DNA from: Funiculus sociatus GB2-C1
Lineage (GTDB): Bacteria > Cyanobacteriota > Cyanobacteriia > Cyanobacteriales > FACHB-T130
Assembly (NCBI RefSeq): GCF_039962115.1
Contig: NZ_JAMPKJ010000027.1
Span: 1-64,000, forward strand
Direction of reading: 5' to 3'
Length of the DNA: 64,000 nt
Made by a program: the position numbers and the translations under genes. Below are positions 52,138 to 62,059 of the stretch, piece by piece. Under the pieces are notes generated by a model. It was not told where the DNA came from and did not search any database. It worked only from the letters and a program-made list of their open reading frames with translations. The first letter of the stretch is position 1. Every line of letters starts with the position of its first letter.

Positions 52138-52316
52138 TATTCAGTAGAGTGTGATCGCACGTATCCACCTAGCGTGCGGTAGGCAGCCGCCTTCATCGTA
52201 TCATTGCGATCGGAACATCATTTCCCTTAGCAACGGAACATGGCGTTGCTATATCGCCGCGCATATCCTGGCATCATGATGAATTATTGTTGTTTAAAGC
52301 AGGGGGAACTTAAATA

Positions 52317-52553
52317 ATGCGATGTGTAATTAGTAGTCGTGCGGGGCAAGTTTTGGCAAGGGGTCGCCTGATTCTTCACAAGAGTGATGATGGCGAATTG
52401 CGATTGAATTTGGAAACCGAGGGAGGGAGGTTGCTTGAGGGTGGAATCATTGATCCGGATGGAGATATGGCATCAGCTAGTGAAGTGTTATTTCGTGAGT
52501 TCTTTGAAGTTTGGGGTATGAGCGATTTGACGTTGAATGTAACAGTCAGATAA
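52317..52553 (+). CDS. Small hypothetical protein
   Basis: 78 residues, ATG 52317. CVISSRAGQVLARGRLILHK, then DDGELRLNLETEGGRLLEGG and ASASEVLFREFFEVWGMSDL suggest a beta-strand-rich N-terminal half and a short helix; no signal peptide or membrane part. A small spacer of GGGGG and AACTTAAAT precedes the start, which fits a ribosome-binding site. I do not recognise the family. Support comes from the codon usage and length only. Confidence 0.55.
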   Translation: MRCVISSRAGQVLARGRLILHKSDDGELRLNLETEGGRLLEGGIIDPDGDMASASEVLFREFFEVWGMSDLTLNVTVR

Positions 52554-52865
52554 GCGATCGCTCACAGACAACTTCCTTAAGTTCTTGCTCTAGACGTGGG
52601 ACTACTTCAACAGATGCGTATGTCTGAATTTTAGTATGAGCGATCGCACTGATGCCCACGTGGAACGAAAATTTAGCACGGATGCGATCGCTCTGTTTGC
52701 TTGAGGATGCGATCGCTCACAGATAACTTGCAATTATGCTTGCTCTTTGAGTTCTTTCTAGCGTTTATTAGTGAGAATCATTCAAAGTCCATCTGCGTAA
52801 GCCGCTCCATAGTTTATCAGGGGCGGGGTGCAGGGATCGGCTCTCCAGATTGAAACTTGTGACCT

Positions 52866-53525
52866 TCAACGATGAGAGCGACTTTGTGTTTTTAAAGCTT
52901 GATAAATAGATAAAGCAGCAAGCCCCTCCAATGCTGCAATATTGCCAGTACGAGTGGTGCAAACCCACACGCAGCTAAACTCTAAAATAAGGTTTCCCAC
53001 AATAATTATTAGTGCAGCAGTCAATACTTGCTTTGTGAAATGCTTAGGTACAACAAAAAGCCCCAGCAAAATTAAGCCAGTGATCATAGACCCGGTAAAG
53101 CCTTGCTGCCACTCTACAAACTCCCGAAATTGTAACGTCTGCGGGAGCGCGATCGCTTTAACTGGCATAAATATCGCTAAAATCAACTTTGCCGACCCCA
53201 CCCCAAGAATCCAGCCATTAGCGGTCGATAAACGTTGTTGGGGGTTAGGTATCAACCCCGGTAAATCCCGCCCATCCAAACTCAGGTGTAGGTATGGCTG
53301 AAACCCCATTCCCAATATTTTGAAACTTGGAATCTGCTTAATCTTTAACCGCGAACCGTTCTTTAGAACAAATTCATGTGCTTTTCTAAGTTTAGCTCTG
53401 GGAATCCTGCCAATTTCCTCACCATCTAAGCGAATTACAATCTCTCGACTAAAAAATCCCCAGGAAATTGCCAAGCGTGGGGGTTCGCCTTCTTCCAAAG
53501 CATAGAATTCTTGCTGATCGAACAT
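52866..53525 (-). CDS. Membrane protein of unknown function
   Basis: 219 residues, ATG 53525. A soluble N-terminal part of about 100 residues (FFSREIVIRLDGEEIGRIPR, HEFVLKNGSRLKIKQIPSFK, PYLHLSLDGRDLPGLIPNPQ) is followed by three or four hydrophobic segments (GSAKLILAIFMPVKAIAL, GSMITGLILLGLFVV, QVLTAALIIIVGNLILEF) and a charged tail. No catalytic motif is evident. It resembles other cyanobacterial hypothetical membrane proteins with an N-terminal beta domain, but I cannot name it. It precedes hisC on the same strand by about 170 bases. Confidence 0.75.
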   Translation of the reverse strand: MFDQQEFYALEEGEPPRLAISWGFFSREIVIRLDGEEIGRIPRAKLRKAHEFVLKNGSRLKIKQIPSFKILGMGFQPYLHLSLDGRDLPGLIPNPQQRLSTANGWILGVGSAKLILAIFMPVKAIALPQTLQFREFVEWQQGFTGSMITGLILLGLFVVPKHFTKQVLTAALIIIVGNLILEFSCVWVCTTRTGNIAALEGLAALSIYQALKTQSRSHR

Positions 53526-53663
53526 AACAAGGCTAATAAATATTCCTAGTTTTTGATTTTAACTGCGGGGAAGATAGATTGATGCGATCGCACTTGCAAC
53601 GCCAACCAATTTTCCAGTTATTAGCACAGCGTAACTCACAGAAAGATTAAACCGCTCACTTTA

Positions 53664-53696
53664 AGATACCCGACTTCTTCGAGAAGTCGGGTATCT
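53664..53696 (-). terminator. Perfect 15-bp hairpin (family A) after hisC
   Basis: AGATACCCGACTTCT (53664-53678) pairs perfectly with AGAAGTCGGGTATCT (53682-53696) around a 3-nt loop, ending 3 bases from the hisC stop. It is the same repeat as at 1082-1114 and is placed as a terminator or 3'-end stabiliser for hisC mRNA. Confidence 0.7.
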
Positions 53697-53699
53697 CGT

Positions 53700-54749
53700 T
53701 TACATCAAATGAATCAACGCCTCAACAAGTATCTGATTTTGCTCATCAGTACCGACAGTAATGCGAAGCTTATCCTCTAAACCAGGCTGCTTGAAGTAGC
53801 GCACCAAAATTCCCCGTTCCTTTAGCGCCAGATAAATTTGCTCTGCATTGCCTTTGGGGGGTTGTGTCAAAAAGAAATTAGCTTGAGAATCCCACAACCG
53901 GAATCCCAATTGCTTGAGAGCCACCCCTAGAGTTGTCCGCGATCGCTTCACCTTTTCGGCACACTCATTTTTATAAGCTTGATCGCGCATCGCCGCCGCG
54001 CCAACAAAACAAGCGATCGCGTCAATGTTGTAGCTATCTTTAACCTTAAATAAGCCACTCAAAAGCTTTGGATTTGCAATCCCAAAACCCAGCCGCAACC
54101 CTGCCAGAGAATAACCTTTAGATAACGTGCGGATTACAATAACATTCTCAAATTCCTTCACCAAGGGCAACGCCGTTTCGCAAGCAAAATCAACGTAAGC
54201 CTCATCAACAACTAAAACGCCAGACAACCTCGCCGCCAACTGTCGAATCTCGTCAATGCGAACAATATGCCCTGATGGACTATTGGGCGTTGCAATAAAC
54301 GTCACCGCACCGTTTACCGCCACCAATTCTTCAATTGGCAAACGATAATCTTCCCCATAGGGAATTTCGACACGCTCCGCAGGCTGGATATCCGTCAATG
54401 TCCGATACAGTACATAAGTCGGCATCGGATAGACGACCTTGCGCCCCAACTCCGCACAAGCACGCACCACAACATTCAGCAATTCATCGCTGCCATTGCT
54501 AACAATAATCCACTCAAGCGGAACCTCCAACGCACTAGCGATCGCAAGGCGAAACTCGTTGGCGTAAGGATCTGGGTAACGTCGCAGCCATTCACTATCC
54601 AGGTTTCGCAGAACTGCGATCGCATCTGGTGAAGGCGGATAGGGATTTTCGTTGGTGTTCAGTTTGATGATATTTGTCCCAGGCTTGGGCTGTTCGCCGG
54701 GAACATAGCCAGTCATCGCCTCAACACTGGGGCGGAAGTAGGTAGTCAT
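53700..54749 (-). CDS. hisC: Histidinol-phosphate aminotransferase
   Basis: 349 residues. Fold type I aminotransferase: NTNENPYPPSPDAI at the start, SNGSDELLNVVVRACAELG, PNSPSGHIV, VVDEAYVDFA, and RTLSKGYSLAGLRLGFG, where the lysine (about residue 210) binds PLP. The C-terminal Arg is in GILVRYFKQPGLEDKLRITV. It transaminates histidinol phosphate with 2-oxoglutarate in histidine synthesis; close relatives can act on aromatic amino acids. The gene stands alone; a family A hairpin follows its stop. Confidence 0.93.
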   Translation of the reverse strand: MTTYFRPSVEAMTGYVPGEQPKPGTNIIKLNTNENPYPPSPDAIAVLRNLDSEWLRRYPDPYANEFRLAIASALEVPLEWIIVSNGSDELLNVVVRACAELGRKVVYPMPTYVLYRTLTDIQPAERVEIPYGEDYRLPIEELVAVNGAVTFIATPNSPSGHIVRIDEIRQLAARLSGVLVVDEAYVDFACETALPLVKEFENVIVIRTLSKGYSLAGLRLGFGIANPKLLSGLFKVKDSYNIDAIACFVGAAAMRDQAYKNECAEKVKRSRTTLGVALKQLGFRLWDSQANFFLTQPPKGNAEQIYLALKERGILVRYFKQPGLEDKLRITVGTDEQNQILVEALIHLM

Positions 54750-54777
54750 GGACTGTGTTGCGTCTAGAAAAAATGAA

Positions 54778-54888
54778 TTATTGGAAGCAGAAACCAGCTA
54801 ACACAAGCGGTAAGACTATAAAGGCAAACACAATCAGAACAACGGTTCCCTCATCAATGTCGATAGTATTCTTCTGGCGATCGCGCAT
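54778..54888 (-). CDS. Small single-span membrane protein
   Basis: 36 residues, ATG 54888 preceded by AGAAGG at about 6 bases. RDRQKNTIDIDEGTVVLIVF is followed by a hydrophobic helix (VVLIVFAFIVLPLVLAGFC) and ends FCFQ. It is like the tiny photosynthetic or stress-linked membrane proteins of cyanobacteria in size, but matches none I know (PetN, PetM, PsaM, PsbY and others do not fit). It lies just upstream of hisC on the same strand. Too short for standard gene callers. Confidence 0.5.
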   Translation of the reverse strand: MRDRQKNTIDIDEGTVVLIVFAFIVLPLVLAGFCFQ

Positions 54889-55181
54889 CTGGCACCTTCT
54901 ATAAAATCTGCATATTTATTCAGGCTAGGGGATTTTGGTTCCTTTCTCCAAGCCCCATCAGATTGATAATTACTGGCCGCATAACAAGACCTTTGGAAGC
55001 TTTATTAATCAACCTTTTGGGGAATCACCCAGAACAAGATAGCAATCTTTATAAATTGCTCTTTGCAAACTCCTCGCACCAGCAATACAATCGGCTGTAG
55101 GGTGAGATGTTGCTGAAAGACTCTGTAATTAAGCTCTCATTCCCAAGATTCTGATTTAGAGACGCTGGCGCAAACACCCTC

Positions 55182-56564
55182 ATGCTTCAACCAGAACAAG
55201 TAATTCACAATCGTTACCAACTCAAGCAAAAACTAGGACAAACTGCTGGGCGACAAACCTGGCTGGCAGAGGATATATCTGTACCAAATGCTGAACCTGT
55301 CGTAGTGAAGTTATTGGCGTTTGGCGATGAGGTGCAATGGGACGACGTGAAATTATTTGAGCGGGAAGCGCAGGTACTCCGACAACTAGCTCATCCCCAA
55401 ATTCCCAAATACCGGGATTCGTTCTCAGTTGACGATCGCCTGCTCTGGTTTGGGCTAGTGCAAGATTACATCCCCGGTTCCTCCCTCAAGCAATTGCTGG
55501 CTCAAGGCAAACGCTATACGGAACAACAGGTACGCCAGATTGCGGCTGACATCCTCCATGTACTGACTTATCTACATGAACTCAGCCCACCCGTCCTGCA
55601 CCGCGATATTAAGCCCAGTAACTTGATCTGCGGCGAAGGCGATCGCATCTATCTGGTTGATTTTGGTGCGGTACAAGACCGAGCAGCAAGGGAAGGAGCC
55701 ACTTTTACGGTCGTTGGTACTTACGGCTATGCGCCAATCGAACAGTTTAGCGGACGGGCGGTGGCTGCTTCTGACTTATATGCTTTGGGTGCGACGCTGA
55801 TCCACTTGCTAACTGGCATTTCTCCATCTGAGTTGCCTCAGAAAGACCTCCGCATTCAGTTTGCCGATCGGGTAAGTCTGACTCCCCGCTTTGTGCAGTG
55901 GATTGACAAGCTTGCCGAACCTGATGTAGCAAAACGGTTTCAGACTGCTCGACAGGCGTTAGAGGCATTGCGTGCTGATAGCCGCATTTCCTCAGATGAT
56001 AAGTCAGCGGCGCGATCGCGTTCTACTTCCCAACACAGCGAACTTGAACCATCTAAGGAGCGATCGCTAACACCTCCATACAATAGCCAAATTGAATTGA
56101 ATCAAACTGCTGATGAACTGTTGATTACGATTCCTGGCGCAAGCCTCTGGAATCTTTTAATGTTAATTCCGATTGCGATCGCTCTGATTGCCTTTGTCCC
56201 AATTGTGACATATTCTATTGCGGTAATCCCTATTGAATTTAGATATATTCTCTTTTTTCTCCTAATTGTTATCACCATTAGCGGAAGCGTTTCTTGGGAA
56301 TTCTTGCCAACCTTTGTACAGTTTAATCGATCACAGTTCTCCATCTACCAACACCGTTTCGGCTTCACTAGGATGAGGATACGCGGTTCAACGGCGGACA
56401 TTGAAGATGTGTTCCACACGATGAAAACGGTTCGGAATGGAAAAGAGAAAAGGGTAGTCACGATCCAGACCAACCGTAGAGAATATTTCTTACCTGAAGG
56501 AATGAGTAGGGATGAATGTAGCTGGTTAGCTAATGCGATCCAATACTGGCTGGATTTACGCTAA
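55182..56564 (+). CDS. Ser/Thr protein kinase with C-terminal membrane region
   Basis: 460 residues. The Hanks-type kinase domain fills about 10-260: glycine-rich loop KLGQTAGRQTWLAEDI (one Gly replaced), VVVKLL with the phosphate-anchoring Lys, HRDIKPSN (catalytic D142), DFGAVQDR (D160) and a truncated activation loop followed by GTYGYAPIEQF. Two hydrophobic segments lie at about 325-370 (LWNLLMLIPIAIALIAFVPI and PIEFRYILFFLLIVITISG); a 90-residue C-terminal part follows. It belongs to the cyanobacterial SpkX-like kinases with APIEQ. It is probably membrane-anchored, with a target unknown. Confidence 0.9.
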   Translation: MLQPEQVIHNRYQLKQKLGQTAGRQTWLAEDISVPNAEPVVVKLLAFGDEVQWDDVKLFEREAQVLRQLAHPQIPKYRDSFSVDDRLLWFGLVQDYIPGSSLKQLLAQGKRYTEQQVRQIAADILHVLTYLHELSPPVLHRDIKPSNLICGEGDRIYLVDFGAVQDRAAREGATFTVVGTYGYAPIEQFSGRAVAASDLYALGATLIHLLTGISPSELPQKDLRIQFADRVSLTPRFVQWIDKLAEPDVAKRFQTARQALEALRADSRISSDDKSAARSRSTSQHSELEPSKERSLTPPYNSQIELNQTADELLITIPGASLWNLLMLIPIAIALIAFVPIVTYSIAVIPIEFRYILFFLLIVITISGSVSWEFLPTFVQFNRSQFSIYQHRFGFTRMRIRGSTADIEDVFHTMKTVRNGKEKRVVTIQTNRREYFLPEGMSRDECSWLANAIQYWLDLR

Positions 56565-56728
56565 TGCTGTTCAGTTAGCGCGATCGCATTCATAGAGGTG
56601 AAGGATGAATGGTAGGAGGGAGTGCAGTTGCAAGTTGGTTACATTTGTGCGCCAGGGAACTTCATTTTGAGCATCCGCAATTTGCACAACCCCCTACCTT
56701 TACGAGCAAAGATGCCGTTTTGACGACA

Positions 56729-57640
56729 TTACTTTTTGAGTGCCTTTTTCACCAAGTCTGGAATTTGAGAAGGACTGTCTGCTATGGGGATTTTGGCTTG
56801 CTTAAAAGCGGCAATTTGGCGCTCTTCGGGGGTTAGTTCAGATGCTAGTCCATCTCGCTGAGAGGCGAACATCATTTCCCGATGCCGAAGACTAATAGCA
56901 TTCGCGTGACCTATTAGTTTCTTTTGAGATTTACGACCTGCAAGGTAAGCAACTACTGGTTTGTCAAGTTCCTCAACAATGTATTTAGCAGCCGTTTCTT
57001 CACAGGGTACACCGATATGATTGACTAAAACAATTGCCTTAGTGTTTTTATCCGCAGCCAAAATTTGCAACCACTGGACAACCGAAGATCCAACAATTGG
57101 ATCGCTGCCAATACTAACAGCAACCGACTGACCAAGACTTGCTTGTGTCAATTCCCAAGCAACTTCGTAGGCCAGAGTTCCGGTGCGACCAATGATACCG
57201 ATGTTACCGGGGGTATAAAATTTACTTTCGTGAGTGCCTAGTAAAATTTTCCCTGGAACAATGATGCCTGAAGAGCCGGAACCCAGGACGAGGGTTTTGG
57301 TAGCTTCTGCCTTTCTCAGCAGTTTTACCATGTCCAGGGGAGGGATACCACCAGTGATGAGAATAATTTGTCGGATGCCAGAAGCGATCGCTTCTAGTGC
57401 TGCATCTAACACCTGATAAGCTGGTACAAAAATAATGCTAGTGTCAATCGCACCGACTTCCACGATTGCCTGTTCTACCAGGTCAAAAACTGGTATGCCG
57501 TGCAACAGCTGCCCACCATGTCCGGCGCTCGTTCCGGCGACTATATTTGTACCATAGGATTTCATCCGAGCGGCGTAGATTGAACCTTGTTCTTCCGAGA
57601 TGCCCTGTACCAGGATTTTATTGTCTGGCGTTACATTCAT
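56729..57640 (-). CDS. sucD: Succinate-CoA ligase subunit alpha-like protein
   Basis: 303 residues. CoA-binding part: ILVQGISEEQGSIYAARM, GTNIVAGTSAGHGGQLLHGI and FVPAYQVLDAALEAIASGIR. The phospho-histidine loop is IGHANAISLRHREMMFASQ, where the His of GHA corresponds to the active-site residue in GHAGAI of E. coli SucD, but the Gly-rich part after it is altered. The C-terminal ATP-site region is present. It overlaps the beta-subunit gene by an ATGA and follows it on the same strand. The pair normally makes succinyl-CoA reversibly with ATP in the TCA cycle; in cyanobacteria its role is less certain. The loop change invites caution. Confidence 0.88.
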   Translation of the reverse strand: MNVTPDNKILVQGISEEQGSIYAARMKSYGTNIVAGTSAGHGGQLLHGIPVFDLVEQAIVEVGAIDTSIIFVPAYQVLDAALEAIASGIRQIILITGGIPPLDMVKLLRKAEATKTLVLGSGSSGIIVPGKILLGTHESKFYTPGNIGIIGRTGTLAYEVAWELTQASLGQSVAVSIGSDPIVGSSVVQWLQILAADKNTKAIVLVNHIGVPCEETAAKYIVEELDKPVVAYLAGRKSQKKLIGHANAISLRHREMMFASQRDGLASELTPEERQIAAFKQAKIPIADSPSQIPDLVKKALKK

Positions 57641-58884
57641 GTTTTAGCAGTGGACTTTGCTAGAGAGACGGCTTGAGCGATCGCATCCTCCAGGTTATCG
57701 ATCCAGTTTACAGGCATTGAGGCGAAATGCTCGCTTGAATAATCAATTTCTCCCCCAAGCAGGCGGACGATAAACTGGGGAAGACTTTTTTGATCGTATC
57801 TGCGATCGCTTCCACGGGGGCGAAAGCGGCGAGTTGCCTGCGAGGGAACTTCTGGAATATCGTTAACTTTTCGTTGCAGGTAGTTGACAATTGATGAAGC
57901 TACTTCTTCATTAACTGCGGCACTACCGACAATATTCACCAGTAAAACTTTGATATTCTTATTTTGAACAAAGCGCTCCAACTCTTGTTCAAGCTTTTCG
58001 CCGCGAGATGCTGCACTTAAATCTCCACTTGCCTCTTCACTCACACTCAGGCATAAACGAGGCGAACCGCCAGCGCGAGTTACTAAATCGGCCATTGCGA
58101 TCGCTAAATCGCTACCATTGCAGAGAATCCCAATGTTGCCGTCTCGATTTACCCAGTTGAGACTTGATTGAGAAGTATTATTGTAAGTTTCTAGCGGCGT
58201 TTCTTTAGTCATCTCTGACTCTGGCATTTCTGCTGCCAGCATTGCCAGATCCGGGTGACGGTTGAAAGCAGCATCGTTAACAGTAATTTTGCCATCCAGC
58301 GCCATCACTTCACCTGTGGCACTAACACCCAGAGGATTGATTTCCAATCCATCCAAGTCTTTTTGGACAAACAGCTGGTACATTTTTTCTAAAATGCAGC
58401 TGACCGATCCGATAAGATTACCTTTGAGTCCCATTTTCACCGCGAGACGGCGGGCATAGAAAGGGGAAAATTCCTCCTCGACTATAACTTGCTGCATTTG
58501 CTCCATCACTGCTTCCACATTCATTCCTCCCTGAGAGGAACCTAACAGCACTGGGCGACGAGCGTTATAGTCTAGTGTTACTGCCAGATAGAATTCACGG
58601 GTGACATCATATTTTGCTTCTGCCAGCAATACTTGGGGATACTCACCCAGAATTGGCAGATTAAAAATTGCTTGAGCAGCTGCGATCGCATCTATGGTAT
58701 TTTCTGCAAATCGCACACCCCCAACTCTACCCCGTCCACCAGCACGCACTTGAGATTTTAGGACGACCGGATAGGGAATCTGTAACCTTTTCAAATCTCT
58801 CGTATGGTCGATGCGTTGCGAGGGCAAAACTGGAATGCCCATTTCGCGAAATAATTCTTTAGCTTGGTATTCTAATAAATCCAT
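57637..58884 (-). CDS. sucC: Succinate-CoA ligase subunit beta-like protein
   Basis: 415 residues from ATG 58884, the usual [19 protein letters not shown]; the frame open upstream of it is only translated repeat DNA. ATP-grasp features: [40 protein letters not shown] and [20 protein letters not shown]. The C-terminal ligase domain has [20 protein letters not shown]-like sequence. It is paired with SucD (ATGA overlap) to form the succinate-CoA ligase heterotetramer. The upstream side is a GGGATT/CCCCAGT repeat block (58885-59045). The fold is typical, though the C-terminal extension of about 20 residues is long. Confidence 0.92.
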   Translation of the reverse strand: MDLLEYQAKELFREMGIPVLPSQRIDHTRDLKRLQIPYPVVLKSQVRAGGRGRVGGVRFAENTIDAIAAAQAIFNLPILGEYPQVLLAEAKYDVTREFYLAVTLDYNARRPVLLGSSQGGMNVEAVMEQMQQVIVEEEFSPFYARRLAVKMGLKGNLIGSVSCILEKMYQLFVQKDLDGLEINPLGVSATGEVMALDGKITVNDAAFNRHPDLAMLAAEMPESEMTKETPLETYNNTSQSSLNWVNRDGNIGILCNGSDLAIAMADLVTRAGGSPRLCLSVSEEASGDLSAASRGEKLEQELERFVQNKNIKVLLVNIVGSAAVNEEVASSIVNYLQRKVNDIPEVPSQATRRFRPRGSDRRYDQKSLPQFIVRLLGGEIDYSSEHFASMPVNWIDNLEDAIAQAVSLAKSTAKT

Positions 58885-59045
58885 AAGTTGGGGATTGAGG
58901 ATTGGGAATTGGGGATTAGGGATTGGGGATTGGGAATTGGGAAATTGGGAATTGGGAAATTGGGAATTGGAAGGAATCTTACCCAGTCCCTTGTCTCCAA
59001 TACCTAGTCCCCAGCCCCCAGTCCCCAATCCCCAGTTCCCAGCCC
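58885..59045. repeat. GGGATT/CCCAGT short tandem repeat block
   Basis: The left half is built of GGGATTGGGAATTGGG-type 7-mers, the right half of the reverse type (CCCAGTCCC, CCCAATCCCC), with AAGGAATCTTACCCAGTCCC between, so the whole can fold into a long imperfect hairpin. It lies between sucC and the SDR gene, both on the minus strand. A very similar composite is at 63668-63825, with GTCTTACCTAGTCCC in the middle. Confidence 0.85.
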
Positions 59046-59951
59046 CTAACCCCTGTTTTGCCAGTCTTTGGCGACTTCATTAATGCCGTAGAAACGCTTC
59101 CAGAAAGCATCAACAGCTCTGGTGGGTAAAACTTTGTTCATTAAAAACAGCAAGATATCCCCACCTGTAGCGGCAATATAGCGCGGACGGGGGTTGCGGT
59201 CTGTGAGCGATCGCACAATTACCTGTGCCACCCGTTCGGAAGTCCAAGCACGAGAACTGGTTCGTTCCTCCAGTCCTTCTAATCGATTAAAGGCAGCACG
59301 ATAAGGCGTATCTTGAGGATTTTTTACAGCTTGCTCCACCCTTTGGGCGGCGACGGCGAAAAAGTCTGTAGTAACTGGCCCAGGCTCAATAACGCTGACT
59401 TTGATATTAAATGGATCTAATTCCATCCTGAGAGCGTCGCTGAGTCCTTCCAAAGCAAATTTTGAGGAGCTATACAAACCCCCAAAAGGAAACGCCAGCC
59501 GTCCTCCCAGAGAACTAATATTAATAATTCTTCCTCCTCCTTGGTCGCGCATCACTGGAACTAAAGCTTGAATCAAAGCCAAGGGGCCTAGTAAGTTTAC
59601 TTGAAACTGCCGCTGTACCGCCTCAGTGGGGATTAACTCTACTGGCCCCATCTGTCCGTAACCAGCATTATTAACTAAAGCATCAACTCGCCCAAAATGC
59701 TCAACAGCTTTATTAGCTAAGGCTTTACCCTGCTCACAGACAGCTATATCTGTTGGAACTACCAGGACATCTGCACCAGCTTTGCGGCAGTAGGTAGCAA
59801 CATTCTCCAGTTTCTCCTGATTTCGAGCTGCCAGCACTAACCGTATTCCCAAAAACTGGGAGGCTAGATAGTTCGCTAGAGCAGCACCAATTCCCGTGGA
59901 GGCTCCCGTAATCAAGATAACTTGTTCAGATAGCGGTGTATAGGTTTTCAT
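59046..59951 (-). CDS. Short-chain dehydrogenase/reductase (SDR)
   Basis: 301 residues from ATG 59951, the start that puts the Rossmann motif at the expected distance; the longer frame from 60011 has no better support. [15 protein letters not shown] binds the nucleotide, NNAGYG follows, [20 protein letters not shown] contains the catalytic Ser, and [20 protein letters not shown] carries Y and K. The late segment [19 protein letters not shown] is typical of SDRs acting on lipid or steroid-like substrates. The reaction is NAD(P)-dependent oxidoreduction; the substrate is unknown. Confidence 0.92.
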   Translation of the reverse strand: MKTYTPLSEQVILITGASTGIGAALANYLASQFLGIRLVLAARNQEKLENVATYCRKAGADVLVVPTDIAVCEQGKALANKAVEHFGRVDALVNNAGYGQMGPVELIPTEAVQRQFQVNLLGPLALIQALVPVMRDQGGGRIINISSLGGRLAFPFGGLYSSSKFALEGLSDALRMELDPFNIKVSVIEPGPVTTDFFAVAAQRVEQAVKNPQDTPYRAAFNRLEGLEERTSSRAWTSERVAQVIVRSLTDRNPRPRYIAATGGDILLFLMNKVLPTRAVDAFWKRFYGINEVAKDWQNRG

Positions 59952-60179
59952 AGGTAGTTGATAGTCTGTTGGAAGGTTGGAAGGTGGGAAAGTTGTAGAA
60001 CCTGACAACATTTCAACTTGACAACTCTTCTGTGACCAATTATTAATTACTTTTTGAGCAATTTTTTATTATTGCAGCTACAACTGATGCGATCGCTCTA
60101 CTGAAAAGTAGAAAATTAAGTCCGATTTTCAGCTGCGGTGCTTCAAAATGGAATAAAGTTTAACGGAAGGGGTTGCCGT

Positions 60180-62012
60180 ATGCCAACAATAGCCCGCGAA
60201 AGCGAATTACAGGTACTGGGGCGAATTTTGCAGAATCGTCTGCAATCGGCTAAACACGAGCATATTCCCTTTCAGGTTCGCTGTGCCACCCCACAGGAAG
60301 CGCTGATTATTCTGACTCAACATCCACCCGATTTTGCCCCTGACGCGCAACAAACTTTTAGAGAAATAGAACAGACTCTCAAGACTCTGCGCCCGGAATT
60401 TGCCAACCAGGTACAGCTTTACCTGAGGATAGCCGGGCAAAAGCAGCCTTATGCGTTTCACTCCTTTACCGTAGAGTCGCCTGTTTTGTCAACTGTAACT
60501 GCCAATGCCGTTGACGAAGGAGTAGTCTTTGATACAGCAGGGGTTCCTTCGGGGGTAAAGGTGAGTGCAACCCAAAGTAGTTTGGGTGATACTGATGCCA
60601 CAGATGTCGAGGAACCACCAGCGATCGCTGAATCTTCATCAGGTTCTGAGGATGCACCTGTATCCCCTGCGGTGCCGCCAGAAGGCTCTAAGGGTAAGGC
60701 ATTGCCGCTAGTAACTAAACTGCGGCAGTTGCCATTACCGATATTGGTGGCGGGAGCGGGAGTAGGTTTGTTGGCTTTTATTATGCCTTTTTATGCCCTT
60801 ACCCGTCCCTGTGTAGTCGGCCCCTGTGTCGCACTCACGGACGCAAAGCAACTTTCCCAAGAGGCAGCTGTTTCCCTTCAGAAACCCAAATCCGGGCAAG
60901 AAATACTAGAGGCAAGAGAGAAACAACAAGAAGCTATCCGCCTTTTGGAGACAATTCCATTTTGGTCATTTTCTTACCAAGAAGCTCAAAATCAGTTGAA
61001 AGATGATTCTCAGCAAGCGCAATTGTTGGAACAGTTGGTAACAGGTTTGAGCAAGGGAGCGACGGCGGCGCAAAGAAGCCAAAATCCTCCGCATTCAGTA
61101 GCAGAATGGGGAGAAATTCAGCAGATGTGGAGAGAAGCGATCGCGCTTTTAGAACCAGTTCCCAGAAATAGCACTGTCTACCAACTAGCGCAGCAGAAAA
61201 TTAAGGAGTATCAAGTTAATTTAGCGGCGATTAATTGGCGGCTAAATGCCGAAAGAAAGGCACTCCAAGACCTTGATGCTGCGAAAGAAGCCCTGAAGGT
61301 GGCAGAAGCCCGTCAAGGGGTGGCTCAGTCGCTACCAGATTGGCGGCTGGTGGAAACTAGCTGGGATATGGCAATGAATCGCCTCAAGGGGATTCCTGTG
61401 GGTACAACGGCGCGTGCCGAGGCGCAGCAGATGATAGCAGCTTATTTGCCAAAGTTGGCAAATGCACGCGATCGCAAAAACAGAGAACAAATGGCTATTA
61501 ATAATTACAAAATGGCTCAGAACCTGGCACGCAATGCCAAAAATACTGAGCAGCTTAATCAATGGACATTGACAGTGCTTAACTGGCGCAATGCGATTGT
61601 CAACCTGCAAAAAATTCCCAGAGGAACTTTTGTATACAATCAAGCAGATTCTCTACTAAATTCCTATAAAGAGGCTCTCAGACAAGCCGAGATCAAACTA
61701 AGCTACGCGAACCTCCTGCAAAAAGCACGTAACGATCTCAATCGAACCTGCTCCGGAGCGCCCAAAGTCTGCGATTACACTGTAACCGATAGGGGCATTA
61801 GAGTTCAGTTGACACCTGCTTATATGCAGATGGTAGTTCAAACTACAAACACAGCCAAACAACGGGGAGACTTTACTGCCCAACAAGGGATTGCGACTCA
61901 CCTACGAACGCTGGGAGATGCCCTCGAAGCAATTAGCGATAATGCCAGGGTTCCACTACAACTTTATACCCCCGATGGAGCGTTGATTAATAGCTATCCT
62001 CGAACTGGCTAG
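60180..62012 (+). CDS. Large cyanobacterial single-span protein of unknown function
   Basis: 610 residues from ATG 60180 (GGAAGGGG upstream), used instead of an earlier in-frame start at 60138. An N-terminal cytosolic part (about 1-85: PTIARESELQVLGRILQNRL, IPFQVRCATPQEALIILTQH) is followed by a low-complexity linker, then one membrane helix (PLPILVAGAGVGLLAFIMPF, about 192-211). After the helix two to three helical repeats occur, WGEIQQMWREAIALLEPVPR, WRLVETSWDMAMNRLKGIPV and WTLTVLNWRNAIVNLQKIPR, each W-x-x-x-x-x-x-W-x-x-A-(I/M)-x-x-L-x-x-(I/V)-P. The C-terminal part YTVTDRGIRVQLTPAYMQMV is beta-like. No function is known to me. Confidence 0.8.
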   Translation: MPTIARESELQVLGRILQNRLQSAKHEHIPFQVRCATPQEALIILTQHPPDFAPDAQQTFREIEQTLKTLRPEFANQVQLYLRIAGQKQPYAFHSFTVESPVLSTVTANAVDEGVVFDTAGVPSGVKVSATQSSLGDTDATDVEEPPAIAESSSGSEDAPVSPAVPPEGSKGKALPLVTKLRQLPLPILVAGAGVGLLAFIMPFYALTRPCVVGPCVALTDAKQLSQEAAVSLQKPKSGQEILEAREKQQEAIRLLETIPFWSFSYQEAQNQLKDDSQQAQLLEQLVTGLSKGATAAQRSQNPPHSVAEWGEIQQMWREAIALLEPVPRNSTVYQLAQQKIKEYQVNLAAINWRLNAERKALQDLDAAKEALKVAEARQGVAQSLPDWRLVETSWDMAMNRLKGIPVGTTARAEAQQMIAAYLPKLANARDRKNREQMAINNYKMAQNLARNAKNTEQLNQWTLTVLNWRNAIVNLQKIPRGTFVYNQADSLLNSYKEALRQAEIKLSYANLLQKARNDLNRTCSGAPKVCDYTVTDRGIRVQLTPAYMQMVVQTTNTAKQRGDFTAQQGIATHLRTLGDALEAISDNARVPLQLYTPDGALINSYPRTG

Positions 62013-62059
62013 AAAGAGGCTAACAGTGCCAAGTTAACAGTAAGGAGTGAGTATTCCCA

